NCBI RefSeq assembly: GCF_003431975.1
Contig: NZ_CP027116.1
Location: 2,976,001 to 3,040,000, forward strand
DNA length: 64,000 bases
DNA from: Bacillus pumilus
GTDB lineage: Bacteria > Bacillota > Bacilli > Bacillales > Bacillaceae
Direction of reading: 5' to 3'
Below the pieces are notes generated by a model. That model saw nothing but the letters and a program-made list of their open reading frames with translations, was not told where the DNA came from and made no database searches. A program made the position numbers and the translations under genes. Positions 36,262 through 44,798 of this stretch are shown here, piece after piece. Numbering within the stretch: the stretch's first letter is position 1; the number at the start of each line of letters is the position of its first letter.

Positions 36262-36348
36262 AGGGGGAATACCTGAAAACAAGAATGCTTTCTAGTATTC
36301 CCCCCTAATTTGAGAGGCATGAGTCCTGATGGATTGATGCCTTTTTTT
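36262..36348 (+). ncRNA. Candidate small RNA or orphan terminator on the plus strand between yugI and alaT
   Basis: Two hairpins lie in tandem. The first (AGGGGGAATAC / GTATTCCCCC, 36262-36306) could end alaT on the minus strand, with a short T4 tract. The second (AGGCAT-AGTCC ... GGATT-ATGCCT, 36315-36342) is followed by seven T only on the plus strand, where no gene lies upstream. A plus-strand RNA starting in 36150-36260 is therefore possible. No convincing promoter was seen. Confidence 0.35.
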
Positions 36349-37540
36349 ATTTTATGATGACAGGTGCTTCTTCTTTCACTTGTCGATTCTGTAAAAAGCG
36401 CTGCATTCTTGAAAGTGATTCCTGTAGATGGTCAAGAGACGACGCATATGAACAACGAATATGACCTTCACCACTCGGGCCGAAGACATTCCCAGGGACT
36501 ACGGCTACTTTTTCACTAAGGAGCAGCTCCTCAGCAAATTGTTCTGACGTCATGCCCGTGCTTTTAATGGACGGGAATGCATAAAATGCGCCGTTTGGCT
36601 GGTGGCATGTCAGTCCTAATTCATTCAAGGAGCCGACAAACAAATTACGGCGTCTTCTGTAGCTTTTCTTCATTTTCTCAACATCTTCAAGTCCATTTTT
36701 CAACGCTTCTTCCGCTGCATATTGTGCCATCGCGGGCGCGCACATCATAGAATATTGGTGTATTTTCAGCATGGCATCACGCAGTACAGGTGGTGCTGCC
36801 ACATACCCTAAGCGCCAGCCTGTCATGGCAAACCCCTTTGAAAAGCCTGAAATCAGGATCGTTCTTTCCTTCATATCTTGGATTGCTGCGACGCTTGTAA
36901 AAGCTTCATCGTATGTCAGCTCTGCGTAAATCTCATCTGTGATAATGAGAAGGTCATGCTCTTTTGCAAATTGGGCAATATCTTCAAGCTCTTCCTTTGA
37001 ATAGACAGAGCCAGTTGGATTTGACGGTGAGCAAAGCAGAATGGCTTTTGTCTTCGGCGTCAGCTTCGTACGAAGATCCGCAGAGTCTGCTTTAAAATCT
37101 TTTTCAGCCGATGTACTTAAATAAACAGGCACTCCACCTGCAAGTGTCGTAAGAGCCCCGTATGCTACGAAGCAAGGCTCTGGAATGATGACCTCATCCC
37201 CGCTGTTTAAAATCGCACGAAAGGCCAAATCAAGTGCCTGGCTTCCGCCAACTGAGATAATGAGTTCTTCTTCGGGACTGTAGTCAATGTGAAACCGCTT
37301 ATATAAATAGTGGCTCAGTTCTTTTCGCAAAGATAACAGCCCTGCATTCGCCGTATAAGAGGTAAGCCCTTGTTCTAATGACATAATACTTGCTTCTCTG
37401 ACATTCCAAGCTGTCACAAAATCTGGCTCGCCGACACCAAGGGAAATGACGCCTTCCATTGTGGCTGCCAAATCAAAGAATTTTCGAATACCTGACGGCT
37501 GAATGCTTTGTACCGTTTCAGATAAATAAGACTTTTTCAT
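36347..37540 (-). CDS. alaT: Alanine transaminase AlaT (YugH)
   Basis: This 397-residue class I/II aminotransferase is the main alanine-synthesising enzyme in B. subtilis (AlaT). The pyridoxal phosphate lysine is in ISGFSKGFAMTGWRLGY near residue 235, and SPSNPTGSVYS and the C-terminal IRCSYASS arginine bind substrate and cofactor. Its ATG directly follows the alaR stop codon, so the two form an operon and are coupled. AlaR activates the operon in the presence of alanine in B. subtilis. Confidence 0.9.
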   Translation of the reverse strand: MKKSYLSETVQSIQPSGIRKFFDLAATMEGVISLGVGEPDFVTAWNVREASIMSLEQGLTSYTANAGLLSLRKELSHYLYKRFHIDYSPEEELIISVGGSQALDLAFRAILNSGDEVIIPEPCFVAYGALTTLAGGVPVYLSTSAEKDFKADSADLRTKLTPKTKAILLCSPSNPTGSVYSKEELEDIAQFAKEHDLLIITDEIYAELTYDEAFTSVAAIQDMKERTILISGFSKGFAMTGWRLGYVAAPPVLRDAMLKIHQYSMMCAPAMAQYAAEEALKNGLEDVEKMKKSYRRRRNLFVGSLNELGLTCHQPNGAFYAFPSIKSTGMTSEQFAEELLLSEKVAVVPGNVFGPSGEGHIRCSYASSLDHLQESLSRMQRFLQNRQVKEEAPVIIK

Positions 37541-38041
37541 TTAAGGTGACACCACGATTCTTTTGTCATCGTCTCCTGTTTCAAACACTTTCCCATCATG
37601 TTTATATCTCTTCAAAATAAAGTGGGTAGTTGTTGAAACAACGGAATCAAGTGTCGATAATTTTTCAGATACGAAGCGGGCAATATCAGACATAGACCTT
37701 CCGCGAATCACGACAGATAAATCGTAAACACCTGACATGAGATAGACAGACTCCACTTCCTGAAAGCGATAAATACGTTCAGCAATTTCATCAAACCCGA
37801 CACCTCTTTTTGGTGTCACTTTGACATCGATCATTGCTGTGACGCCTTCGTGACCATCCACTTTACGCCAGTCAATCATGGTTGAATAATCAATAATGAC
37901 TTTTTGATCTTCAAGTTTTTGAATAATGGCTTCTGCTTCTTCTGTTGTCACACCTGCCATTTTTGCAATTGTATTTAAGTCGGCGCGGCTGTTTTCATCT
38001 AAAATCTCTAATATTTCAGTTTCTTTTTCAGTTAGTTTCAT
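37541..38041 (-). CDS. alaR: Lrp/AsnC family regulator AlaR (YugG)
   Basis: This 166-residue Lrp-type regulator has an N-terminal winged helix-turn-helix (LNTIAKMAGVTTEEAEAII, residues 20-40) and a C-terminal RAM ligand-binding domain (VESVYLMSGVYDLSVVIRG). ATG 38041 was selected for its GAGGTGTG binding site and because the length equals that of B. subtilis AlaR. It controls its own operon with alaT. The ligand is alanine by homology. Confidence 0.88.
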   Translation of the reverse strand: MKLTEKETEILEILDENSRADLNTIAKMAGVTTEEAEAIIQKLEDQKVIIDYSTMIDWRKVDGHEGVTAMIDVKVTPKRGVGFDEIAERIYRFQEVESVYLMSGVYDLSVVIRGRSMSDIARFVSEKLSTLDSVVSTTTHFILKRYKHDGKVFETGDDDKRIVVSP

Positions 38042-38217
38042 TTTGAATTCACACCTCAGATTGTAAAAGCTAGTTTTAAAAAATCTTCTGAACATTATAG
38101 CACGTTTTTCTCATTATGCTAAGCAGGGAAAAGATGCTAACCATAGCTTAAAATCCACTTTTTAGGGTACAATACAGTCACCTAACAGAGAGAGTATCAA
38201 GTATCGGAGTGATGAGT

Positions 38218-39042
38218 GTGGACATTGTTCAGCCAGCTTATATGAAAAGTAAATTCGGTTTAGACATCTATTACGAGCACTATCCAAATAAGGGGAAGAA
38301 AACATTGATCTTAATTCACGGTCTCTTCTCTTCTACTTTCAGCTATCGAAAGCTCATCCCGCTTCTGAAACAAGACTTCAATTTAATTGCAATCGATTTG
38401 CCGCCATTTGGACAGTCCGAAAAGTCGAATACGTTTATTTACAGCTATCGTAACATGGGAAAGATCATTATTGAGCTAGCTGGTTACTTACAAATTCAGC
38501 ACGCAATACTAGTCGGTCATTCGATGGGCGGACAAATAGCTTTATACGCTGCTTCTGAACGGCCAGACCTATTCGAAAAGGCGGTACTTTTGTGCAGCTC
38601 AGGTTATTTAAATAAGTCGAAGAGATCGCTTGTGTATAGCACGTATATTCCTTATTTTTATTTATATCTCAAAAGAAAGCTTTTAAAACAAGGCATTATG
38701 AAAAATTTAACAGCCGTTGTACATGATCATTCCATCATTGATCAAGAGATGGTAGACGGCTATTTAAAGCCTTTTTCTAATGATCAAATTTTCCGAGGGA
38801 TCTTTCGCTTAATTCGGCACCGGGAAGGGGATTTGACCTCAGATATTCTAAAGAAAATGGAGACACCTGTACTGCTCATTTGGGGTGAGGAAGATCGGAT
38901 TGTTCCGATTCACATAGGAGAAAGACTGCACAAAGATCTGCCGAATTCGACCTTGCATGCATTAAAAAAAACCGGGCACCTCATTCCTGAGGAAAATCCG
39001 GTCTTTGTGTCTGATCAAATTGGACATTTCAGCTTGTCTTAG
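38218..39042 (+). CDS. yugF: Alpha/beta hydrolase YugF
   Basis: This 274-residue alpha/beta hydrolase has the nucleophile elbow GHSMGGQ (near residue 100), an oxyanion HG motif (LIHGLFSSTF), an acidic residue in LLIWGEEDRIVP and a histidine in KTGHLIPEE, so the catalytic triad looks complete. The substrate is unknown. A GTG at 38218 was preferred to the ATG at 38212 because GGAG lies 8 bases upstream, but both are possible. It is divergent from alaR and overlaps the convergent yugE by 4 bases. Confidence 0.85.
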   Translation: MDIVQPAYMKSKFGLDIYYEHYPNKGKKTLILIHGLFSSTFSYRKLIPLLKQDFNLIAIDLPPFGQSEKSNTFIYSYRNMGKIIIELAGYLQIQHAILVGHSMGGQIALYAASERPDLFEKAVLLCSSGYLNKSKRSLVYSTYIPYFYLYLKRKLLKQGIMKNLTAVVHDHSIIDQEMVDGYLKPFSNDQIFRGIFRLIRHREGDLTSDILKKMETPVLLIWGEEDRIVPIHIGERLHKDLPNSTLHALKKTGHLIPEENPVFVSDQIGHFSLS

Positions 39043-39299
39043 CGTGTGCAGGAGCTACTGTCTCGTATGACAAAAAGCTGATTCGCCACCTGCTGACAGT
39101 TCTCTATTGGCAGGAGCTGCTCAAAAGAGTGATGATAAATGGCTTGTATGTCTTTTGCTAAAGATAACGGGTCTTCTGCGTCGTATAATGCACTAATGAC
39201 GTCAGCAGGCTCCGTTTCATAAAAGTCCTCTCCATATTGAAAAGGGTCCCATGCCTTAATGACATGAATCATCTCTTCTACAGCTTGACTATCTTTCAT
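39039..39299 (-). CDS. yugE: YugE-like small protein
   Basis: This 86-residue acidic, helical protein equals the length of B. subtilis YugE when started at ATG 39299. DUF1871-type features (IKAWDPFQYGEDFYETE) are visible. Function is unknown. It overlaps the convergent yugF gene at the 3' end and is divergent from patB. Confidence 0.78.
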   Translation of the reverse strand: MKDSQAVEEMIHVIKAWDPFQYGEDFYETEPADVISALYDAEDPLSLAKDIQAIYHHSFEQLLPIENCQQVANQLFVIRDSSSCTR

Positions 39300-39381
39300 C
39301 GGTATCACCGCTTATAATAAATTTTGTGATGTTTATTTTAGCACAACCAACAATGGTTGAAAAACGGCTAGAGGTGGTTTC

Positions 39382-40557
39382 ATGAATTTCGACGAACAGA
39401 TCATACGTAAAGGTTCAAAATCAGTGAAATGGGATCAAGCAGAGTCTTTGTTCCTGACAACAGATGCGCTGCCAATGTGGGTAGCAGATATGGATTTTAA
39501 AGCGCCGCAGGTCGTCCTTGATGCATTAAAAGAACGATTGGATCATGGCGTATTTGGCTATGCCTTTCAAGATCAGGATACGCAGCAGGCAGTGGCTGAC
39601 TGGCTTAAAAGAAGACATGGATGGACCATTAGAGCAGATGATGTCACCTTCACACCTGGGATCGTCACAGCACTTAGTTTTGCAGTCCAAGCCTATACAG
39701 CGCCAAATGACGAAGTCGTCATACAGTCACCAGTATATACGCCTTTTTATCAAATGATTGAGCGAAATGGACGAATAGTCTCAACTAACCCTTTAAAAAT
39801 AGAAAACAACCGCTATCTCATGGATTTTGATGATTTAGAGAAAAAACTAAGCAGACCAGAGGCAAAGCTCATGTTTCTATGTCATCCGCATAATCCATCC
39901 GGAAGAGCATGGTCAAAAGAGGAATTACAGCGTGTAGGAGAACTATGTGTGAAGCATGGTGTCATAGTCGTTTCAGATGAGATTCATTCTGATTTAATGC
40001 TATACGGAAAACCACATGTGCCATTTGCAAGCCTTTCTGACGACATTGCCCATATGACAGTGACGTGTATTGCGCCAAGTAAAACATTTAATTTAGCTGG
40101 GCTCCAAGCATCTGCCATTATCATTTCCGATGAAGAAAAAAGAACTCTTTTCACCAATGAATTGCAACGAAACGGACTGGCCAAACTGAACGCATTTGCC
40201 ATTCCTGCGATGGAAGCAGCATACCGCCACGGAGATGAGTGGCTCGATGCACTTGTTCTTTATCTCGAAAACAATATGAAGATCGCAATGGACTATATTG
40301 ACGAACATCTTCCAAACATTCGTTATATGAAACCAGATGCTTCTTATTTATTGTGGCTGGACGTTCGGGATTATCAATTCAGTCAAGCGGACTTGAAACG
40401 GAATTTGTTGAAAAAAGGTAAAGTCATTTTAGAGCTTGGTCACGTTTACGGACACGAAGGAGACGGCTTTATTCGGATGAATCTTGGCTGTCCTGCTTCC
40501 ACAGTCAAAGAAGGGTTGAAACGCCTTCGTCAAGCGTTCACGCAATCAGCCACATAA
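39382..40557 (+). CDS. patB: Cystathionine beta-lyase / aminotransferase PatB
   Basis: This 391-residue pyridoxal phosphate enzyme is of the MalY/PatB type. It cleaves cystathionine and related thioethers and releases volatile sulfur compounds in B. subtilis. The cofactor lysine is in IAPSKTFNLAGLQAS near residue 232, and HPHNPSGR is the conserved cofactor loop. It lies directly upstream of kinB with a terminator between, matching B. subtilis order. Confidence 0.9.
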   Translation: MNFDEQIIRKGSKSVKWDQAESLFLTTDALPMWVADMDFKAPQVVLDALKERLDHGVFGYAFQDQDTQQAVADWLKRRHGWTIRADDVTFTPGIVTALSFAVQAYTAPNDEVVIQSPVYTPFYQMIERNGRIVSTNPLKIENNRYLMDFDDLEKKLSRPEAKLMFLCHPHNPSGRAWSKEELQRVGELCVKHGVIVVSDEIHSDLMLYGKPHVPFASLSDDIAHMTVTCIAPSKTFNLAGLQASAIIISDEEKRTLFTNELQRNGLAKLNAFAIPAMEAAYRHGDEWLDALVLYLENNMKIAMDYIDEHLPNIRYMKPDASYLLWLDVRDYQFSQADLKRNLLKKGKVILELGHVYGHEGDGFIRMNLGCPASTVKEGLKRLRQAFTQSAT

Positions 40558-40571
40558 GATCTATACGAACG

Positions 40572-40600
40572 AAAGAACATCCTCACGGGTGTTCTTTTTA
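40572..40600 (+). terminator. Terminator of patB
   Basis: An 11-bp stem (AAAGAACATCC / GGGTGTTCTTT, one wobble) with a 4-base loop ends in a T-rich tract. Confidence 0.82.
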
Positions 40601-40690
40601 AAGAAAAAAACCCTCCTTTTATCATATCTACTTTCTAGATGAGATGATATAATGAGAGGAATTACAATTATTTGCGAGGAGAGCATTTAA

Positions 40691-41983
40691 ATGGAAATGT
40701 TCAAGGATTTTCTGCTCCATGTATCTTTTATTCTATTTCCAATCTTTTTATATCATGCGCTATGGCTAAGCCGGACCCCTGCTCATTTCCCAAAAACGAA
40801 TAAGCTGCTCATCACAGCATTCGCATCCATCTCTTCAGCACTATGTATCATGTATCCAGTTGGTTCGATTTTAGACTTGCAGACTGGGCTTCAATCTATT
40901 CCTCTTGTACTTGCGATTTTATACGGAGGATATACTGCAGGGATCGCCACCATCTTGATAAGTTCCCTGGTCAAATTCGTGATGTATGGCTCTTTCTTAT
41001 GGATTGGACTCATTGTTGTACCGATTTACTTTTTCATCCCCTTTCTGTTCTACCGGAAATGGCGTCAATACCCGAAGCTGAAAAAGCTGATGTATGGAGT
41101 GCTTATCGGTTTATCAAAAGGATTCTTTATTTACATTGGACTGTTTGCAGTCAGCTTAATGGAATACAGCCCAGCCTTTATTATGCAGCAAAAGTTCCTT
41201 GAGTTATTTTTCTCAACCCTTTACTACATATTCTTCCTTGTGCTAAGTATCTATTCCATTGAATTCATCAAAGAAAATGCACAAATGAGAACACAGCTTG
41301 TCCAATCTGAAAAGCTAACCATTGTAAGTGAGCTCGCTGCAAGCGTCGCCCATGAGGTGCGCAATCCGCTGACAGTCGTGAGAGGCTTTATCCAATTGCT
41401 CTTTTCTAGTGACAATGCAAAAGAGCCGTCAACCAATAAAGATTATAAAAATCTCGTTCTGTCTGAGTTAGACCGGGCGCAGGATATTATCACGAGTTAT
41501 CTTGACATTGCAAAACAAAACTATTATCAAATTGAATCTCTGAATCTATCTCAATTACTCGAGGAATGTGCATCCCTGATGACATCCTATGCGAATTTCA
41601 AATCGGTCACGATTCATCAATCCATTGAACCAGACTTATACATTCAAGGTGATGAAACGAAGATCAAGCAAGTCCTGATTAATTTAATCAAAAATGCGAT
41701 TGAAGCAGCCCCAGAACACGAAGGGAAAATTGAACTTTTTGCTTCAAAAGACAATCATAAAATATGCCTTTATTTCGTGGATAACGGTGTCGGTATGACA
41801 GAAAGTCAAATGAAAAAGCTTGGCGAACCATATTACACCTTGAAAAATAAAGGGACTGGACTAGGGCTGACAGTGACATTTTCTATCATTGAAAATCATC
41901 ATGGAACTATTCGTTTCAAAAGCTCGTTGCAATCTGGGACAACCGTCACTGTGAAGTTTCCTGAAGATACAAGAAGAAAATGA
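40691..41983 (+). CDS. kinB: Sporulation sensor histidine kinase KinB
   Basis: This 430-residue membrane kinase feeds the Spo0F-Spo0B-Spo0A phosphorelay. Six hydrophobic segments (about 8-200) form a 5TM-5TMR/LytS-like sensor. The phosphoacceptor histidine is in SVAHEVRNPLTVV near residue 222, and the N (NLIKNAIEAA), G1 (DNGVGM) and G2 (GTGLGL) boxes of the ATPase domain follow. In B. subtilis it requires the lipoprotein KapB co-encoded downstream. Here a small gene on the opposite strand lies between kinB and kapB. Confidence 0.92.
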   Translation: MEMFKDFLLHVSFILFPIFLYHALWLSRTPAHFPKTNKLLITAFASISSALCIMYPVGSILDLQTGLQSIPLVLAILYGGYTAGIATILISSLVKFVMYGSFLWIGLIVVPIYFFIPFLFYRKWRQYPKLKKLMYGVLIGLSKGFFIYIGLFAVSLMEYSPAFIMQQKFLELFFSTLYYIFFLVLSIYSIEFIKENAQMRTQLVQSEKLTIVSELAASVAHEVRNPLTVVRGFIQLLFSSDNAKEPSTNKDYKNLVLSELDRAQDIITSYLDIAKQNYYQIESLNLSQLLEECASLMTSYANFKSVTIHQSIEPDLYIQGDETKIKQVLINLIKNAIEAAPEHEGKIELFASKDNHKICLYFVDNGVGMTESQMKKLGEPYYTLKNKGTGLGLTVTFSIIENHHGTIRFKSSLQSGTTVTVKFPEDTRRK

Positions 41984-42163
41984 TCAATCCATTTTTTTTG
42001 ACCTTTTTTCATCTATCCGCTCCTGCTTCTTAGACGCACGAACGATGAGACGAAAGCAAATAAATGCAGCAATAAAGAAAACCACCGTGGTGATTGCCGC
42101 TGGGATGTACTCCCTTTTATCTTCAGGAAAATACAGTAGAAAGAGTGCGATGAACGACAGCAT
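41984..42163 (-). CDS. Small membrane protein between kinB and kapB, opposite strand
   Basis: From ATG 42163 the 59-residue product has two hydrophobic segments (MLSFIALFLLYF, IPAAITTVVFFIAAFICF) and a basic tail ending KRSKKMD. GGGGGGA lies 7 bases upstream. The stop codon touches the kinB stop codon with no gap. I do not recognise the family. If real, kapB probably needs its own promoter or read-through across an antisense gene. Confidence 0.5.
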   Translation of the reverse strand: MLSFIALFLLYFPEDKREYIPAAITTVVFFIAAFICFRLIVRASKKQERIDEKRSKKMD

Positions 42164-42253
42164 TCGCCATTCCCCCCTTTGCTCGTTTACTTCACTATAT
42201 TGGCTAAAAGAAATGAAATACCTTCCTGCGAGAAGGAAATGGAGGAATTTCAC

Positions 42254-42646
42254 ATGACAAACATTCAAATTGGACAAGTTGTGAAAGGATTTTATAAAAC
42301 AGGTGTTTACGTTGGGGAAGTGACAGCAGTGAAACCATCGGCCTATCTCGTTCAAGTAAAAGCCGTTCTGACACATCCCACTCAAGGCGACTTGCATCAT
42401 CCAAAAGAAGCAGACGTGCCTTTTTTCCAAGAAAGACGGGCTTTGGCCTATCGTGAACAGACGAATATCCCTCATCATATGGTAAAGCCTTATGATGGCG
42501 GCATACCAGATTATCAAGTATCACTAAAAGAAGCCGTAGAAAAATTAAAACAAACACTCCGTGTGGATGATTCCAAATGGGCTGAAAAATCAAGAGCATG
42601 CCTATCTTCTCTCGAAAAAGATTATTTTCCAGAAGACGCCCGCTAA
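42254..42646 (+). CDS. kapB: Kinase-associated protein KapB
   Basis: This 130-residue protein is the KinB partner KapB. ATG 42254 has GGAGG 8 bases upstream and yields the family length. The KapB domain is seen in QIGQVVKGFYKTGVYVGEVT and FFQERRALAYREQTNIP. In B. subtilis KapB is needed for KinB-driven sporulation and may anchor near the membrane. The gene overlaps the convergent kapD by 4 bases. Confidence 0.87.
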   Translation: MTNIQIGQVVKGFYKTGVYVGEVTAVKPSAYLVQVKAVLTHPTQGDLHHPKEADVPFFQERRALAYREQTNIPHHMVKPYDGGIPDYQVSLKEAVEKLKQTLRVDDSKWAEKSRACLSSLEKDYFPEDAR

Positions 42647-43260
42647 TCAGCCGAATCAAAAAAGTGTGAGAAATCGATCAGCTCACCAATTTTAGTTGTT
42701 TGCGGATTTTCCACATAGGCTCTGTCTTTTTCAAAAAGGGTTAACAGCTGATAAGTCGTCATGGCATCATCAAGTGCTTTATGATGCTTACCAGCTCCTT
42801 CGCTTCCGTATTCCTTTGCCGCTTTGCGAAGCCCTGTCAGTGTGCGATCACCAAAAAAGGTTTTATATTCAAAGGCAAGATCCCTCAGCTTCCCCTTAAA
42901 AGGAAAGGTAATGTGATTGAGCATACAGTTTTGCTTCAGCACCTTCATGTCCATATTGCCCCACGTAATAATCTCACAATCCTCTCCCTCATCAAGTAAC
43001 ACGAGCTTCTCGATAAAAGCCTCAAAGGAAATTCCGCTCTCTACATCCTGCTGCGTAATACCGAGGAAAGATTTACAGCGCTTTGTCAGCTTGGGGAACT
43101 TTTTCGGTTTGACGTAGCTAGAGAACGTGTCTATGATCGTTTCATCCGCCGCTTTCACTACCCCAGCTTCAATGATTTCAGGGAAAAAATTTTGCGGATG
43201 ATACTTTCCATCAGGCATCGTAAATTCAAAATCGACCACAAGCACCGTCTTCTGTTCCAC
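42643..43260 (-). CDS. kapD: DEDDh 3'-5' exonuclease KapD, inhibitor of the KinB pathway
   Basis: This 205-residue exonuclease-fold protein has the DEDD residues in VVDFEFTMP (near residue 10), in WGNMDMKV, and in HHKALDDAMTT near residue 165 with the histidine of the DEDDh type. The GTG start at 43260 was chosen because AGGTG precedes it by 6 bases and the length then equals B. subtilis KapD. KapD inhibits the KinB pathway in B. subtilis. It is convergent with kapB. Confidence 0.85.
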   Translation of the reverse strand: MEQKTVLVVDFEFTMPDGKYHPQNFFPEIIEAGVVKAADETIIDTFSSYVKPKKFPKLTKRCKSFLGITQQDVESGISFEAFIEKLVLLDEGEDCEIITWGNMDMKVLKQNCMLNHITFPFKGKLRDLAFEYKTFFGDRTLTGLRKAAKEYGSEGAGKHHKALDDAMTTYQLLTLFEKDRAYVENPQTTKIGELIDFSHFFDSAD

Positions 43261-43469
43261 CGGTTTCACCTCACTCTCTCGTCAGTTTTTCATTCTGATA
43301 TCATTATATTAAGACGGACCTTGAAATCACTTCATTTTCTTGAAAATAATGCAGATTCACTATGCCCAACCTATTCATCGGATGAAAGATCGTTTATTTT
43401 CCTTTATAATTATTAAGGAACACGAAATAAATAAAGAAGGTGGTCTCTATCACAAACAGGAAGAAAAAC

Positions 43470-44657
43470 TTGTACATCATGTGGTTTGTGAACTTTTTTG
43501 TATCGGCTAGTATTACAATGATCGTCCCTTTTTTATCACTTTACATAGAATCTCTTGATAGCAGCTATTCAAATGAATTTGTTCAAAGGTGGAGCGGCTA
43601 TGTCTTTGGGGTCACGTTTTTAACAGCCTTTCTGATTTCTCCGATTTGGGGACGGATTGGTGACCGTCATGGCTATAAAAAGATTTTGCTCATTAACGGG
43701 ATTGGAATTGCAACAAGCATTCTATTAATGGGGCTTGTGCAAACCGTTTATCAACTATTTGCACTGCGGCTTTTCATGGGGCTTGTCACAGGTTTTATCT
43801 CGACTTCAATGGCACTGATTTCTGCACAGACGGAAAAGGCAACTGCAGGTAAAACCCTTGGAACGATGCAGATGAGTAATGTCGCCGGAGGATTGTTTGG
43901 TCCATTGATGGGCGGATTCATGGCAGACAGCGTCGGATTTATTTATACCTTTTTCCTCACAGCAGCTGTCATTTATGTATCAGCGATTGTGATTATTTTC
44001 GGAGTGAAAGAACAGCCCATCCGTTCAAAAGAAGCAAAGCGCGTGTCTTACTCACGGAAGGATGTGCTCGTTCATATTTTCAAACAGCCTTTGCTTGTGG
44101 TCACAATGCTTTTAACGTTTATTACACAAGTAGGGAACTTTAGCATTCAGCCACTTTTGGCTTTATACATTCATGATTTACACGGTCCGGTGAATCTCGC
44201 TTTTTATGCAGGGCTTGCGTTCTCTGCAACTGGACTTGGCAATTTGCTCTTTACGCGTAAATGGGGAGATCTCGGAGATCGAATTGGTCACGACAAGGTG
44301 CTGCTTGCCCTTCTCATCCTCTCCTCTATTTTATTTATCCCGCAAGCGATGGCGGATTCCTACGTGATGTTAGTCATTTACCGTTTTCTATACGGGATGG
44401 CACTTGGCGGGATTATTCCTTGTACGACGGCGTATATTCGGATTAAAGCACCTGCCTCTATGCAAGGGGAAGTACTCGGATACAATGTCAGCTTCCGCTT
44501 TCTTGGGAATGTCGTCGGCCCGGTGATTGGCGGCATTGTAGCGAGTCATTACGGGATTCCAGCTGTCTTTTATGTCACTGCCGGCATTTTTCTGTTTGGC
44601 GCGTTATTTTTATGGGCGGTACGCTCGCATGCGAAGGCAAAAGAAAGGGGTGTCTGA
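43470..44657 (+). CDS. yuxJ: MFS multidrug-type transporter YuxJ
   Basis: This protein of about 395 residues has 12 hydrophobic segments and the major facilitator motif GRIGDRHGYKK between helices 2 and 3. Sequences such as MGLVTGFISTSMALIS and GEVLGYNVSFRFLGNVVGP are typical of drug-efflux members. The start is uncertain: TTG 43470 (AGGAAG 6 bases upstream), GTG 43440 and ATG 43479 are all possible. It precedes pbpD with a terminator overlapping its stop codon. Confidence 0.82.
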   Translation: MYIMWFVNFFVSASITMIVPFLSLYIESLDSSYSNEFVQRWSGYVFGVTFLTAFLISPIWGRIGDRHGYKKILLINGIGIATSILLMGLVQTVYQLFALRLFMGLVTGFISTSMALISAQTEKATAGKTLGTMQMSNVAGGLFGPLMGGFMADSVGFIYTFFLTAAVIYVSAIVIIFGVKEQPIRSKEAKRVSYSRKDVLVHIFKQPLLVVTMLLTFITQVGNFSIQPLLALYIHDLHGPVNLAFYAGLAFSATGLGNLLFTRKWGDLGDRIGHDKVLLALLILSSILFIPQAMADSYVMLVIYRFLYGMALGGIIPCTTAYIRIKAPASMQGEVLGYNVSFRFLGNVVGPVIGGIVASHYGIPAVFYVTAGIFLFGALFLWAVRSHAKAKERGV

Positions 44658-44681
44658 TCCAGCATCAGATACTCCTTTTTC
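44648..44681 (+). terminator. Terminator overlapping the yuxJ stop codon
   Basis: A 12-bp stem (GGGGTGTCTGAT / ATCAGATACTCC, with wobbles) and 5-base loop are followed by five T. The TGA stop codon lies in the 5' arm. Confidence 0.82.
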
Positions 44682-44798
44682 TTGCGTAGAAGCCATCTTC
44701 AATAGGCTTCACACCTATTCTTTTCTAAAAATAACCTTCTCGTATTCGCAAAAGAATGGTACGATATGGCTAGAAAATTGAAGAAAGTGAGTGACCTC

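Noticed and set aside
41984..42517. A long 177-codon version of the minus-strand gene between kinB and kapB
   Set aside because: The upstream part overlaps kapB on the other strand and has no binding site. The strong GGGGGGA site supports the short 59-codon version only.
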